In this document: in pieces, positions 1-12,260 of the stretch
Layout of the letters: each line of letters starts with the position of its first letter
Numbering within the stretch: position 1 is the first letter of the stretch
From: Paguma larvata
Lineage: Eukaryota > Chordata > Mammalia > Carnivora > Viverridae
NCBI GenBank assembly: GCA_030068075.1
Contig: CM057826.1
Coordinates: 49,816,558 to 49,880,557 of the forward strand
Length of the DNA stretch: 64,000 bases
Direction: 5' to 3'
The notes under the pieces: generated by a model
Databases searched by the model: none
Seen by the model: the letters and a program-made list of their open reading frames with translations, nothing else
What the model was told of the DNA's origin: nothing
Translations under genes and position numbers: made by a program

Positions 1-650
1 TTGTTCCACCACCGAGTCTTAACCAATTCTACCTTTACACTAGATCTCCAATCCAGCAGTTATTCTCCTCCACCACCACCCTCTTACTGCAAGTCCTTGT
101 CGTTTTTCACACGGTCAGTGTCAATAGCCTCCTAATACATCTTCTTGTGTTCAGTTTTCCTCTCCTCTAAATCATTCTCCAAAGAGCAAATTGGCACTTA
201 ACTGCTTATTATTCAAAGGCTAGAGTATAAAATCTTAACATGATTACAAAGCTTTGTGTGACCTGGCCTCCTATGGTAGCCTCCTCTCATATTCTCCTTG
301 TCCCTCAGGCTTACATGTTTTCAAATACTTGATAAAAGCACTATCTTTCTGTATTGGAAAGTCTCCATCTTCTATCTCCTGTGTCTCTCTTCCTACTCAC
401 ACAAAACACTCCTGGTCACCAAATATGTGGGTTTTTCCCCCCAACACCAAGCAGTACTTCATGACACTAGCTGAGGTCTTACAATTTAATTTAGTGCTGA
501 CACTATCTACGTGGAGGTAGCATAAAGTCCCCACTATTTAAGGACTCAGTCCTACAACATTCTTCCCACCCCTTTCAGACACCAGTCATTAGCTCAGTTT
601 GTCACTTGTTCTTCTGATCAACCAGCCCTAGATTAGAGGTTCCACAAAAC
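1..650 (+). repeat. L2 LINE relic (3' region)
   Basis: The CT-rich text with phrases such as 'tgacctggcctcct' and 'ccttgtccctcaggc' resembles the 3' part of the ancient mammalian L2 LINE in sense orientation. It is heavily diverged and carries no usable frame; the 88-codon open frame inside it (254-520) has no recognisable protein features. The left edge is cut by the window. Confidence 0.55.
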
Positions 651-654
651 TCAA

Positions 655-1185
655 AGAAAACAGTGTACTTACTGGATTACTTGTTTGTTATAAAGGCTTG
701 TAACTCAAGAATAGGCAGATAGAAGAGATACCTAGAGCAAAGTATAGGAAAGGAAATGACTCATCCATACCTCTCTGAATGCATCTCTTTCCCCAAACTC
801 CATGTGTTCACCAGCCTGGAAATTCTTCCAACACTCTCCTTTTGAGTTTTTATGGAGGTTTCACTACACAGGTATGGTTGATTAACTTGTTGGCCATTGA
901 TGATTGAACTCAATCGCCAGCTCTTTTCCCCTCCCTGGAGGTCAAGGGGTGGGGCAGAAAGTTGCAACCTCTAATTGTTTGTTGATTCCTGGTTATCCAG
1001 CCCCCAACCTTAGGTGTCTTCCATAAATCACCTCATTAATGCAACAAAAAACACCTTTAACGCTCCCATCACTTAGGAAATTGCAAGGGTCTTGGTAGCT
1101 CTGTGCCGGAAAAAGGCACATTAAAATATACAAATAAAAAGGACCTTAAAATATGTAACACAAATGGTGACAGAAGATGAGAAAT
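655..1185 (+). mobile_element. MLT2-type ERVL LTR (solo, ancient)
   Basis: The order of phrases matches the MLT2 class of ERVL LTR: 'aggcagatagaagagatacc', 'ctccatgtgttcaccagcc', 'tttttatggaggtttcac', 'ggtggggcagaaagttgcaa', then 'cacttaggaaattgcaaggg' and a 'gtagctctgtgcc' end. No internal retroviral sequence follows, so this is a solo LTR. The minus-strand open frame 761-967 is a chance shadow. Confidence 0.75.
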
Positions 1186-1670
1186 AGGTAAATACATAAT
1201 CTTACTTGGAAGTGTTAGCATACCTCTTTTAGCAACTGATAAAAAAACAGACCAAAAAACAATATAGAATTAATGTTTATAAAACATAACACTCAACAAG
1301 TATAGAATATAAATTCTTTTTAAGTGCATATGGGCCAGTTACAAAAATAGACCCCTGTTAGGCTAAAAACAATACATTTCAAAATACTGAAGTTATAGAG
1401 TGTATGTTCTCTCGCCAGGGTAGAACTATAGAAATCAACAACAGAAAAATAACTAGATTATTCCCAAATGCCCACATATTAAGTAGCTTACTGCTTAATA
1501 GCCTATTGGCCAAAGAAATCACAATGAAAATTAGAAAATATTTTGAAATTGAATAAAAATAGAAAAATGACATAATTCATTTAAAATTATTTTATAGACA
1601 GTGTACCTGAATTTGAAGAATTTTAGAAGTAAAGTAAGATTGAAAAACCCTATGGTGAGATGGTATATTT
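1186..1670. other. Unassigned AT-rich spacer
   Basis: AT-rich, CpG-poor sequence. I recognise no repeat family, and the one open frame (minus strand, 1379-1573) is hydrophobic low-complexity sequence expected by chance in A/T-rich DNA. Confidence 0.5.
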
Positions 1671-2042
1671 ATTTTCTAGGGCTGCCACAGAAGAGTACCA
1701 CAGACTGGGTGGCTTAAACAATGATTTATTTTCTTAAAGTTCTGGAGGGTAGAAATCCAAGATCAAAGGTTCAGCAAGTTTGGTTCTTCTGAGGCCCCCC
1801 CTCCTTGTCTTGCAGTTGGCCACTTTCTTGCTGTGTCTCCATTTGGCCTCTCCTCTGTGCATGCACATCCCTGATGTCTCTTCTTACAGGGACACCTGTC
1901 ATGTCAGATGAGGGCCCAGTCATATGACCTCATTTGATCTTGATTACCTCTTTAAGGGCCCTTCCTCTAAATACAGGCTCATTGGAGGTTAATACTTCAA
2001 CATATGTCCTTCGAGGGGTGACATAATTCAGTGCATAACAGA
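1671..2042 (-). mobile_element. ERVL-MaLR LTR (MLT1/MST-like), antisense
   Basis: Read on the minus strand this is a complete-looking mammalian-apparent LTR retrotransposon LTR. The plus strand shows 'cagactgggtggcttaaaca', 'cttaaagttctggagggtag', 'gatgtctcttcttacaggg', 'gattacctctttaa' and 'cttcaacatatgtcctt', and ends near 'acataattcagtgcataaca'. These are reverse complements of the usual MaLR 3' and 5' ends. A sense copy of the same family lies at the right edge of the window (63857-64000). Confidence 0.85.
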
Positions 2043-2224
2043 TGAAAAGGTCTTGGCCTGGCTCCTCTACATCTTTAAGGCTGGGCAAAGAAAAGAGGCA
2101 GAGCTGAAGAATGAAGAGAAACTTCTTAGGAAAACAGATGTTCAGGAAAAGAGAAAATTCTAAAAAATGGCCTATTGTCAGTAGTTAAAAGGCCAAAAGA
2201 GTAGCAACAATAATATTGCTAGCC
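2043..2224. other. Unassigned spacer
   Basis: Short A-rich segment between the MaLR LTR and a MIR fragment; no feature recognised. Confidence 0.4.
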
Positions 2225-2350
2225 AGTAACATTGGTTACCTGCTTATTGTTAAGATTTTCTTGATGATTAAATGAAATAGTCACATAACACTACAGCAAA
2301 ATTCAGAGCACATGCCAAGCATTTAATAAATGCCACACTTTTGTTACTAT
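2225..2350 (+). repeat. MIR SINE fragment
   Basis: Resembles the 3' half of MIR in sense orientation: 'gattaaatgaaatagtcaca', 'ttcagagcacatgccaagca', 'ttaataaatgcca'. Short and diverged. Confidence 0.5.
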
Positions 2351-2867
2351 TTCCGAGCTTTGTTCTTGCTTGTGGAAGAAAGGGGCAAGCAGTGTCTCAG
2401 GAGCTGAATTTTGTTTAAAATGTAGCTATTAAAAATGTGTGGTGCTATGTTATCAAGTTTTTTTTTTTTTTTTCAAGAAGTATAATGGCAAATGGAGGTT
2501 AGAAGGAGTCTGCTGATGTATAATAGAAAGCATTGGTTGTCATGGTGAATCAAACCTTGAAGTAAGCAGAACATGTTTCATTTTATTTTAACTCTTATCC
2601 AAATGTCTCTAAAAGTATTCTCTCATTTGGAAAAGAATACAAGTAAGCTATGAAAAATTGATTTCTCACTAACAAGATATTTGGCAAATATAATGTAAAT
2701 ATGTATAAGCAGGAAAACAAACAATGGTTTTGTTTCATTATAGTTGAGAGTAAAAGGACACAGGATGGAATTGTACCAGGGACAATTTTTTTATAATGTC
2801 CTCCAAGGTCTCTACCAAATTTTCCATTCTAGGGGAAAACCTGTGATACAGATTACAACAACGACCC
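2351..2867. other. Unassigned, with a 15-base T tract
   Basis: Nothing identified apart from a homopolymeric T run at about 2459-2473. It might be the reversed A tail of a decayed retroposon, but no head or TSD is visible. Confidence 0.4.
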
Positions 2868-3070
2868 TTTATTGAACACTTACTATATGCCACACACTGC
2901 AAATCATTTTCTTCCTAAAGAAAGTCCACTAAAATAAGAACAACACATTAAAATAGAAAGCTAAGTCTCAGAGGGATTATGTGACTTGCCCAGGTTCACG
3001 TAACTATAAATGGGTGAATTAAGATATAAACCCAAGCTACCTGAATTGAAAGTTCATCCTCTTTCTGCTA
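2868..3070 (-). repeat. MIR SINE, antisense
   Basis: Shows the MIR reverse-complement series: 'tattgaacacttactatatg', then 'gtctcagagggattatgtga' and 'cttgcccaggttcacgtaac', followed by an 'agatataaacccaagctacc' stretch. This is an ancient tRNA-derived mammalian SINE without coding capacity. Confidence 0.7.
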
Positions 3071-3199
3071 AAGAAATGTTTAATTATTGAGTGGTTATTG
3101 GGTAAAGAGGCTGGAGTAATGAAACGCTGCAGCATTATTTGATACAGACTCTGAGCTTGCAGAACTGGCCCTTTGTCCTCTGAGGGAGGAAGCCAGGTG

Positions 3200-3800
3200 G
3201 GTAGCCTACCCTTGACCCTCCCATCCGTTCATCTTTCCCTGCCCTCCTCCGTGCCCTCTCCCAGGACCTCAGTAACAACTTCTTAAGTAATGTCACTATC
3301 TCTGGTCAGTTCCCAGTCAAAGCTATCCTCTATATACACTGCTGCCATACTTAGCTTCTCTGAAACACAGCCTGAAATTTGTCACTTCTTTGCTAAAACT
3401 GCAGCAACAACAAAATCATTTTCCCGCATCATATTCAGAACAAAATTTCAATTCACCCCAAGCTGCCTTTCCTACTCTGAGACTTATTGGTGTCTAGCCA
3501 CCCTGAGATTACTACTTTACATAATGTAAGTGTGTCCTATAATTTGTCACTTCCATGCCTTGGCTTATGCTATTCTGTAGACTGTCTGCCCATATGATAC
3601 ATCCCCATCTATCAAAATTCCTCTATATATTCCAAAAACCCAGAGTCCCATTTCTCCCAGAGAACTGTTTATCTTTACTGTCACATTTGACATGGCTACC
3701 TTATTCTTTTCCTGGAGGATAAGCAATTTAAAGACATGGCCTATCTCCATTCCCACTGCTTGACAATAGCCTCTCCTCAATAAGTATTTGCTTTGGTTGA
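3200..3800 (+). repeat. L2 LINE 3' end
   Basis: Contains L2-like phrases ('tgccttggcttatgctattc', 'ttatctttactgtcacattt') and a 3' end resembling the L2 terminus ('caataagtatttgctttggt'). Non-coding relic. Open frames 3290-3529 (+) and 3565-3780 (-) are shadows. Confidence 0.6.
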
Positions 3801-4329
3801 AGAGAGAATTCAGTGATACTTGTATTTCACAGTCATTCTTAGTGTTTTTTAAATATAGTTTTTAAAAAAATTTGGGCAGAAAGCGACACAAGTGACTTGT
3901 TTTTAAAATCTTATTTGGTCTAAGTTTGTATGTCTTTTGAGTCAGAATTCCTTTTTCCTATTGAAAGGATATTGAACCGATTTATTTGGAAAGTTTGTGT
4001 TGTGAAAATCAAGTGAAGGTTACAGAGTCATTTTTTTTTCTCCACTAGAAAACGACTTCACAAATCATAGCTGAAACAAATAAAAAATGGGGGCGGGGCA
4101 GGCCAAGTGTGGGTAACATAGAATGCAAGAGCTCTCATTCATTTACACATAGGGAAACAGACACGTGGAGTGACTGACCTAAAATGATTCTATCATCAAA
4201 TACTTGAATATTTCTAATCTAGCAGAGCATGTAGAGCTTGGCCGCCACCCATGGCTCCAGTCTTCAACATTTTGTCCATAATTATTTTTTGTTGTTGTTC
4301 TGGTTGAGAGAAATGTCTCTGAAGTTAGA
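3801..4329. other. Unassigned spacer
   Basis: AT-rich sequence with poly-T and G-rich patches ('gggggcggggcaggcc' near 4089) but no recognisable repeat, gene or regulatory module. Confidence 0.4.
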
Positions 4330-4560
4330 AAAAACAGGTTTTGACTATTTACTAGTAATAGCCTTCGATGAATTAATGAAATTGTCTAAGGATCATTTAC
4401 TCATCTATAGAAAGAGAAAAGTATAAGTGTCTACTTCATAGAGATGTTATAAGAATACAGTTGAATGATGTTTGCAAAGGGGTCAGCTCGGAGCCAGACA
4501 ATTGAGTACTCAATGAATATTACTGCCACTACCACCAATAGCATTATGTTTTTATTGTCA
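4330..4560 (+). repeat. MIR SINE, sense
   Basis: Matches the MIR 3' half: 'tcatttactcatctatagaa', 'gtgtctacttcatagagatg', 'ttataagaatacagttgaat', then 'gagccagacaattgagtact'. Diverged and non-coding. Confidence 0.6.
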
Positions 4561-4654
4561 TTATCACTAATCACACTTCTTTACTGTTTCCTTTTGTGGG
4601 GTTCTGGGCATAGGTCCTCTCAACAATGAAAATAATCTAGATAGGTGCTGCCAG

Positions 4655-4830
4655 TGTTTCCCTACCTTCTGTGGTAAGAATTACCTTCTATGCTTATTAA
4701 GACAGCACATCAAGGCCTCCATCCCTGATTCCTCACACTGGAAATTCTGGTGCAGTAGGTCTGGGTTGGGGACTAGGAGCTTGGTTTTACAAAGTGACCC
4801 TCATGATTACTTAGAGAGAGGCTTGCATCT
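4655..4830 (+). mobile_element. MER5A-like hAT-Charlie relic
   Basis: Resembles the non-autonomous hAT element MER5A: 'aagaattaccttctatgctt', 'ggaaattctggtgcagtagg', 'tctgggttggggactaggag', 'gaccctcatgattacttaga'. Terminal repeats are eroded, so the ends are approximate. A second copy lies at 39610-39785. Confidence 0.6.
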
Positions 4831-4964
4831 CACAAGGCAATCTTCTCACCCTTTTACAATGCAAATCTGATAAAGGGGTAAAAAGAGAACAAAACAGGTG
4901 CTGCTTTTTCTAAGAAGTATAAATGGGTTCTATTCCACTGCACAATAGTGGGGACTGGAATATT

Positions 4965-5190
4965 ACATACTGAGGAGTTACATAATGTGCCAGAAACTCT
5001 GCAGGTCACAAACTCATATAGTCTCTTCCAACAATTCTATGAGGTGAGAGTTTTTATCTCATTCTGTAGATGTGGAAACAAACAATGACAAAAATAACAA
5101 CAAACAAACAAACATGGTAAGTCATTTGTCCAAGATCATACAATGATTTAATAAATGCTAGTGGGGTCAGCTTTTAAATTTATCCATACT
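4965..5190 (-). repeat. MIR SINE, antisense
   Basis: MIR reverse-complement pattern ('ataatgtgccagaaactctg', 'caattctatgaggtgagag', 'tctcattctgtagatgtgga', 'agtcatttgtccaagatcat') interrupted by a small CAAA-rich expansion at about 5088-5115. Confidence 0.65.
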
Positions 5191-5309
5191 TTCACTGCTA
5201 TGAATCTCTCTTCTCCATTCTTTGAACATCCCAGGAAAATAATGAAAATCTGAGGATAAAGAGCTATCGGATGAGATCCATTTAAAGCATGGAATGTGCA
5301 AAAGCCATC

Positions 5310-5385
5310 GCTAGATTCCCCTATGCCTAACATAGTATCTCCCTCATGATAGGTGCTCAGTAAACTTTATTAAATGAGTAAATTT
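5310..5385 (+). repeat. L2 LINE 3' terminal fragment
   Basis: The string 'ctcatgataggtgctcagta' followed by 'aactttattaaatgag' is the usual L2 3' terminus in sense orientation. Confidence 0.5.
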
Positions 5386-6535
5386 GAAAGCAAATTATTA
5401 AGATAAATTAAGACAAATGATTAAATGAGTGATATTTATTGTAGGTGCTCTCATGTTTTACTTCTGTTCTTCCTTTTCTTCCAACTGTATTCTTGGAAAA
5501 TGTCCTACTCAGATCCTTACTCTTCAGAGAAAGGGAACCATATTTTCAGTCTTTTCTGAAAATTATATTAGTTTCAGAAATGCATTTTGCATATAAAATT
5601 GATTTTTAACCAGAATGTTGAAAAAATCAGGGAAGACGATAATCAAGAAGTGAAGTACAAGAGATATTTTTAGGGTGTTTTCTGTGTGATATTGTAATAG
5701 TGCATGCATGACGCTATGAATTTGTTTAAGTGCATAAAACTTTATAGCACAAAAATGAACCTTAATATATGCAAATTATACACAATTTAGAAGATTAGGG
5801 GATCTCAGGATGGAATATAGAATATGACAAAATAATTTTGCTGTTACCAATGTACGAAATAATCTTACTTAAGAGGGTGAAGGCAAAAGGTGCTGGTCTA
5901 ACTAACTTTGGAAATGAGTAGAATCTATAATATAAAAGGAAAAAAAAAACTGTACATAAGCGCTGTGTTCTAGATGATAAGGTTGTTTCCCATGGGATTA
6001 TGGTTTAACAATCCTGAAACTACTTTATATGTATACTGAAACTGAACTGAACAATTAAATAAATGGATGGTGGGTGGTGGGAGCTGGGTTTTTCACTATT
6101 GGGGTAAGAAGTTAGAGATAAATTAGAAGTAGGAATTTAGAGATAAACAACATAGAAAGGCTGAAACAATCCATGGATTATAGTTGGAGACATAAGTATG
6201 AACTTAAGTTTAGCTTCATATAGGTACTAGGGGTGACATATAGAAATACTTATAGATATGTATGTACATATATATAAACAATATACATACATATATATTA
6301 TTACACACACACACTTATATTTCTTTGTTCAGTCAGCTGAGAGTGCCTACAGACAAGCAATTCCCATAGAAGCCAGAATAAATAATGCTAAAAAGAAATG
6401 GAGCTCCATGGAAAAATGGCTGAGTTTTAGAATTGTGACAGGAAATATATGAGATGGGCCTAGAGCATTTTGTGCCAGAAAGTTAGACAGGGCTAAAAAC
6501 AAACAAACAAACAAACGCCCCCAAGCAACCTCACA
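5386..6535. other. Unassigned AT-rich block with simple repeats
   Basis: No gene or clear interspersed repeat. It contains an AT/AC-rich simple repeat at about 6257-6316 (TACATA/TATATA then CACACA) and a CAAA repeat at about 6500-6517. Confidence 0.5.
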
Positions 6536-6539
6536 GTGT

Positions 6540-6975
6540 TGGGATTATGTCAAAGGGACATAGGAACCAATTGAAAGGACCCCTAATAGCCAAATTCAGA
6601 ACAATTTCAACAACAAAATAAATAAATAGTTGATTATAACTCAAAGTATAAAGTAAACATCCATGAGTCCATACTGAGATAAGCAAATAAATGATGATAT
6701 AAGTGATAAATAAATAAATGCTTATATAAATAAATAATTGAAGATAGACAAATCTCCTGGCCAGAGGAATTTCAGAAAATTTATTTAGATAATTCTACCC
6801 TCAACATATCAACATCGGTTCATCAGTGTTAATAGATATAGCATACTAATTAATGTAAGATGTTTATAATAGGGGCAACTGGGTATAGGGTATATGGATC
6901 CTCTCTGTACTATTTTTTCTAACTTTCTGTAAATCTAAAACTACTGTAAAATTAAAAGCTTATTTAAAATAGGAT
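6540..6975 (+). mobile_element. Old L1 3' UTR end, sense
   Basis: The end of this block is typical of the 3' end of old mammalian L1M: 'agatgtttataataggggca', 'gggtatatggatcctctctg', 'ttctgtaaatctaaaactac', then an A-rich tail. Upstream AAAT repeats and 'catgagtccatactgagata' fit the same 3' UTR. No ORF survives. Confidence 0.7.
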
Positions 6976-8134
6976 GGAAAAAGTATTCTAACTGAAGTGA
7001 AAATCTGGTTTTATAATACTCTTGCTTTAGAGACATCTGTTCGTATATTTGGACTTGCATGTTCAGATATGCATTGGGTGCCAAGAAAATGCTTCCAAAA
7101 TAACGGCCCCTGAACAAAAAGTCAGCTTTAGTTAAATAGCTTTGTGGCTTATAATTTAATGAGCGGGAGCCAGCTTGTGTAGTTGGTAACTAGAACCCCT
7201 CTCCTATTTGGATTGTCCAATCATAGCAAAAATAGCCAACCAACATTAGAGACCATTTTGTAAGAAAAGAAAAACAGGATGATTGTGTAACTTAGTACCT
7301 GTCTCAGCTGTATTAGTTTTAAGGCTTTAAGTTTTCCACCAAGGAGAGAGAGAGAGAGAGAGAAACACTTTGGAATAGTGAGCTGTTTGTATATTTTTGT
7401 ACCTAATATATCACCTTTCTCCTATGTTTCACTATAGGAAATTTGTATTTATTGGAAAGAGAACACACCAAGTATGTGTTTAGAGATGTGATTTAGAGCT
7501 CTTTTCATATGAAGTGTATTGTTAAAGACAGTCCCCATTAATCCTTTAGCTTGTGGGTTTTCGTATATCTATAAAAACACCTTTTCTGTTTCTAAAATTT
7601 AACCTTGAAATGACTGTTTCTAATAAATACTAGACACATCTAATACTTCATTAAATTCTTGAAATGAATGAGACTTGGAGCTTCAATATAATAAGTAAAC
7701 ATTTAATACAGGATTATTGGGATACTTGTCTTTGTAATTAATGTATTGATTGAATCGGTAATTATAATCTCTCAGCAAATTAGTATATTAACATGTGCAT
7801 TTAAACAGAAAAATTATATGCTTTATAATAACTAAATATTTACTTAGCTTATCAGGATTATTTTAATAATTTAAAATTGGTGTTTTCTCCCATGAATTTA
7901 GACAGGAAATTCAGACAATCTGTTAAAGTGTTCTATTTTACTTTAAATAGAAGGGGTAGGGTGAGAAAAAAAAAGATATGAAAATTATAAAATAAAAATT
8001 TACATTGTCCTTTTTGGAATTAACATTCCCAATTCTGAATGTCAAAATCTTACTCATCTTTAAGGTCCAACCTCTTAACTGTTTGTCCTTGAAGGTCTTC
8101 TATTTGTCCAGATATATGTAATATTTCCCTTTTC
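6976..8134. other. Unassigned spacer with a GA microsatellite
   Basis: Contains a short (GA)n tract at about 7345-7363 and otherwise unassigned AT-rich DNA. The 7100-7440 part is less AT-rich and could be an unrecognised repeat. Confidence 0.4.
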
Positions 8135-8145
8135 AGAAACCCTGT

Positions 8146-8355
8146 AGATGTGCCTGGGTGGCTCAGTCAATTAGGTATCTATCTGACTTAGGCTCAGGTT
8201 ATGATCTCACAGTTTATGAGGTAGGTTTAGCCCCGCATCGGGCTCTGTGCTGACAGCTGAAAGCCAGGAGCCTGCTTCAGATTTTGTGTCTCCTCTCTCT
8301 GCTCCTCTGTTTGTGCTCTTTTTCAGTCTTAAAAATATATAAATATTAAAAAAAA
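8146..8355 (+). mobile_element. Feliform CanSINE (tRNA-Lys-derived), sense
   Basis: The head 'gcctgggtggctcagtcaat' holds the A-box region of the tRNA-Lys-like pol III promoter. The body ends in a CT-rich stretch and an A tail (about 8347-8356). The flanks carry an 11-bp TSD, AGAAACCCTGT at 8135-8145 and AGAAACCCCGT at 8356-8366, with one mismatch. The head has several substitutions, so it is not a recent copy. Confidence 0.95.
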
Positions 8356-8366
8356 AGAAACCCCGT

Positions 8367-9689
8367 TAACTTCATAGATAAACTGCTTACAAACATGTGA
8401 AGGCATATGACATATGTCAAGGGAAGCGACTCCAGATAAAACTGATTCAATTATTTTTCTCTTGATGGTCACGTATAGAAAATAATGTAAAGGAATGTCC
8501 AGTTAAAAATTACTATGTGAGTCACAAGTCTGATTGCATGACATCATTGTATCTTTAAAGATCTGGTTTGAGAATGTTAAATAGGACAAACAGAGGGAGT
8601 GAGTAGCTTTCACTTCCTTTAGGGAATTATTAACTAGATCATTGTTCAGGAATTTTATCAGTAATTCTAGTTACTTTTTTTTAGGAGGGGTTATAGATTT
8701 TTGTCATGTAAAAGAGTTCTGTCTCAGATGAGGTTTAGGAAAATCTCCTTTCTCTGCACTGGATGACTCATCTCAAACCAGACTGCATAAAGCAGGAAGC
8801 AGAGAAATAAACATGGAATGAAATTTCTTTTTCCCTCTTAAAGGGATTTGCCTCTGATATGGACAGGTAAATCAACAAAATTTCTCATTTCTTCACTGAC
8901 CAATGTTATGTTTTCAGCCTTGGGTTCCAAGCAAGCTCAAGGAACAAAACACATATGCATGAGTAACTAGAGAATTTTATACTTGTGTGCTTTCACAAAC
9001 ATTGTGCTGTTTGTGCTACATTAAATCAAGGTGAGAGAATGAAGCTGCAATAGATGAGCAAAGACTTCTGTTTGTATAAACTTTCCTTGCCATCTTTGAA
9101 ATCTTGATTGCTTTTTGTCCCCACTAGTACTAATTACAAATACAAAAAAACACAGGCTTTCACAAATCAATTCAATGACCTGTGTATACATTCAAATGTT
9201 TCATTCAAAAACAAGGGACGGTACTCAATTTCAGTTCTTATGTAACAAAAGAATCCCTAAATTCCTGGGTATTGAGATTTTCATTTATTTTTCCCTTTAT
9301 CTGAAATGAAGATAATTTCACTTGCAACAAGGAACACAAATTGTTCATTAAAAGAGTGTTTGAATCATATGCTTATAGCCAGTGAAATTATGCAAAGCAA
9401 TGAGGGAAATTCAGAATAATCTTGCAACACTAATGCTTTTGATGAAAACAATATTGATGTTGAAGATATCACAATGAACTTAACAGTGAAAAAGATGATA
9501 GCACTTCCGACTACAATTAGGACTCCACACACTCCACTCTGAGTACTTGATACTCTGAGCAGACAAAAAAGTCAGAAAGGATATTGAAGATTTAATAGCA
9601 AAAACAATGTTTGTATAATGGATAATTGTACCTCTAATTTGAGAATATGTATTTTTTCTCAAGCACATAATGAACATTTAAAATAAATA
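8367..9689. other. Unassigned spacer
   Basis: AT-rich sequence with no confident repeat or gene. Short open frames (9115-9309 +, 9480-9677 -) show no protein motif. The last few hundred bases could be the far 5' part of the L1 that is recognisable from about 9690. Confidence 0.4.
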
Positions 9690-11411
9690 TATGCTATGCC
9701 ATAAGTTAAGTCTCAACTAACTTCAAAGAATTAGTATCATCCAGATCACATTTTTTGAACATAATTCAACTTATTAAGAAACCAGTAATAAGAAAAATAA
9801 TAAGAACAATCCCTTATGGTTAGAAATTAAGAGCAAAATATGTACTTCTCAACAATGGATGGGTCACAAAAGAAATCTTAAAGGAAAATAGAATATACTT
9901 ATAATTTAACTATAATAAAAGCACTACATATCAAAACCTAGAGGGTACAGGCAATTAATTAGCACAATTGAATGTTTACTTCTGATAAAAAGGAAAGCTA
10001 AATATCAATAAATAAAAGATCTAAGTAAAATATTAGAAACAGTGTAAAGAATAGACAAAGAAATTTGATATCAACATTAGTAATATAGAGGGAGAAAAAT
10101 GTAGTGAAATAGAAAGATACACTAGGAATAACCTACAAAACTAAAGTTTGGTTGTTTGAAAATTAATAAAATTGACACATTTCTGCTTGGACTCTTCCAA
10201 ACAGAGAAAGAAGAGGAACAAATAAGCAAAATAAAAAAATGGGAACTGGACATAACTCTAAATGCTACTGGTATTAAAAATATAATTTTAAAAAGGACAA
10301 ATTGCTAGAAAAAGATTACTTAGTAAAACTGACTAAAGAGGATATTTGCTTAGTCCTGTAACCACCAAATAAATTATATATGTAGTAAAAATTCTTCCCT
10401 CCCCAAATTTTTTTTTTCACTGATACTCAGGTGATTTGCTAGCCAATTTCTAATAATTATCCAAGGAACAGATGATCCCAACCCATGCAACTAATTCTAG
10501 TTAATAGAAAAAGGACTACAATTCCAATTCCATTTATATAAGCTAATATAATCTTGATACCAAAGGCTGATGAGGAAATAAGAGAAAGGAAACTTACAAT
10601 TCAGTTTCACTCATAAACACTGATGCAAAAATTCTAAACTAAATATTAGTAATGAAATCCATTGGAGCACAAAAAAAATAACACTACATTAAAAAGTTAG
10701 GTCAAGCCAAAGATGTAAGATTGGTTTAATAAATTTAAAATCAAATCAAATATAACTACTCAAATCAAAATATTAAAGAGAAAAAAACATTATTATCTTA
10801 TTTAAAAATATGTTCAATAAAATTTAACCTCCATAGATGAGTAACGAAATGTAATGACTGAAGGACAAAAGAACTTTTAACTTTATAAGGACATTTACAC
10901 AAGTATCTATAACAAACATTATTTATAATAATGAGATACTTTAAGCACTGCTTTAAGATTAGAGAAAAATACAAGATACTGCAAAATTTTCTGTTCAACA
11001 TCATACTGGTAGTTTAAGCTCTAGAAGTAAGGCAGGCATATATGCAGATGATAAAATTAACTACATAACCCAAAAGAATATAAAGATATATTATTAGAAC
11101 TTATAAAATCATTTAGCAGTTGCTTGTTTTAAAAAAATGATAAAATTCCAAATAAATTTCTTTACATCTCCAACAACCAGAAAACATAACTTAAAAATGT
11201 ATCACTTACTTGGATATTACCTGGAGAAAATAAACTTAAGTTATAAATCTGAAAAGATGTAAAGTCCATAATGGGGGAAAAAGTAAAAACTTCATTCAAA
11301 GACATTTAAAAAAGACATAAGTAAATGGAGAAATATACCGTGTCCATGAATTAGAAACTGAATATCACAAAGACATTAATGCTTCTCAAATTGACCTAAT
11401 GAGATGTAATA

Positions 11412-11613
11412 TCTTTTTTTAAGTTTATTTATTTGAGAGAGAGAGAGAGCTAGTGGAGGAGGAGCAGAGAAAGAGGCAGAGAGAATCCCAAACAAGCTCT
11501 GCTCTGTTAGTGCAGAGCCCAAAGTGGAGCTCTAACTCACGAACCATGAGATCATGACCTGAGCTGAAATCAAGAGTTGGACACTTAACTGATTGAGCCA
11601 CCCAGGCACCCCC
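11412..11613 (-). mobile_element. Feliform CanSINE, antisense, inside the old L1
   Basis: Reverse-complement layout: T-rich tail, GA-rich body ('gagagagagagagc'), then the tRNA-like head 'gattgagccacccaggcacc' at the right end. Flanks share only a short degenerate TSD ('tgtaat' on both sides), which fits an older insertion. Confidence 0.93.
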
Positions 11614-12035
11614 AGTGTAATTCTAATCGAAATCCCAACCGCATGTTTTGTAGAACAGGATAAGTTGATTATGAGATTTATATATAAGAATAAAGGAGTA
11701 GAAGATTGCCAAGGTATTTCCGAAGATGGATGAAGTGGGACAACTTGTAGAAATGAAGACTTATAACTAAACTGTGAGTGTTCACATAACACTACTGTAG
11801 TGGAGCATAAGAAATGGATCAATATAACATAACAAAAGTCCAAACATATAAGGAAATTTGATTATGACAAAAATGGAGTTACACATCATAGGGAAAGAAT
11901 GAAATATTCAAAAAACAATGGTGAACTATTTGTTATCCATAAGGAAACAGTTGAACTCTCAAATCATATCATACAAAAATTCAACTTTAAAGGTGAACGT
12001 TAAAGCGTATAGGAGAAAATACAGAAGGATATCTT

Positions 12036-12260
12036 TAAAATTTTTTTTAACGTTTATTCATTATTCATTTGTTTTGATAGAGAGAAAGAGAATGCAAGAG
12101 GGGGAGGGGCAGAGACAGAGGGAGACACAGAATCTGAAGCAGGCTCCAGGCTCTGAGCTGTTAGCACAGAGCCCAGTGTGGGGCTCGAACCCACAAACCA
12201 TGAGATCATGACCTGAGCCAAAGTTGGAAACTTAACTGACTGAATCACCAAGGCGCCCCC
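12036..12260 (-). mobile_element. Feliform CanSINE, antisense, inside the old L1
   Basis: T-rich tail, GA-rich body, 'ctgagctgttagcacagagc' core and head ending in 'aaggcgccccc'. A 13-bp TSD flanks it, AGAAGGATATCTT at 12023-12035 and AGAAGAATATCTT at 12261-12273 (one mismatch), dating it after the host L1. Open frames 11918-12211 (+) and 12054-12251 (-) are SINE-derived shadows. Confidence 0.97.

Noticed and set aside
11532..11843. 103-codon minus-strand frame
   Set aside because: Antisense to an old L1 and a SINE; no conserved protein feature.
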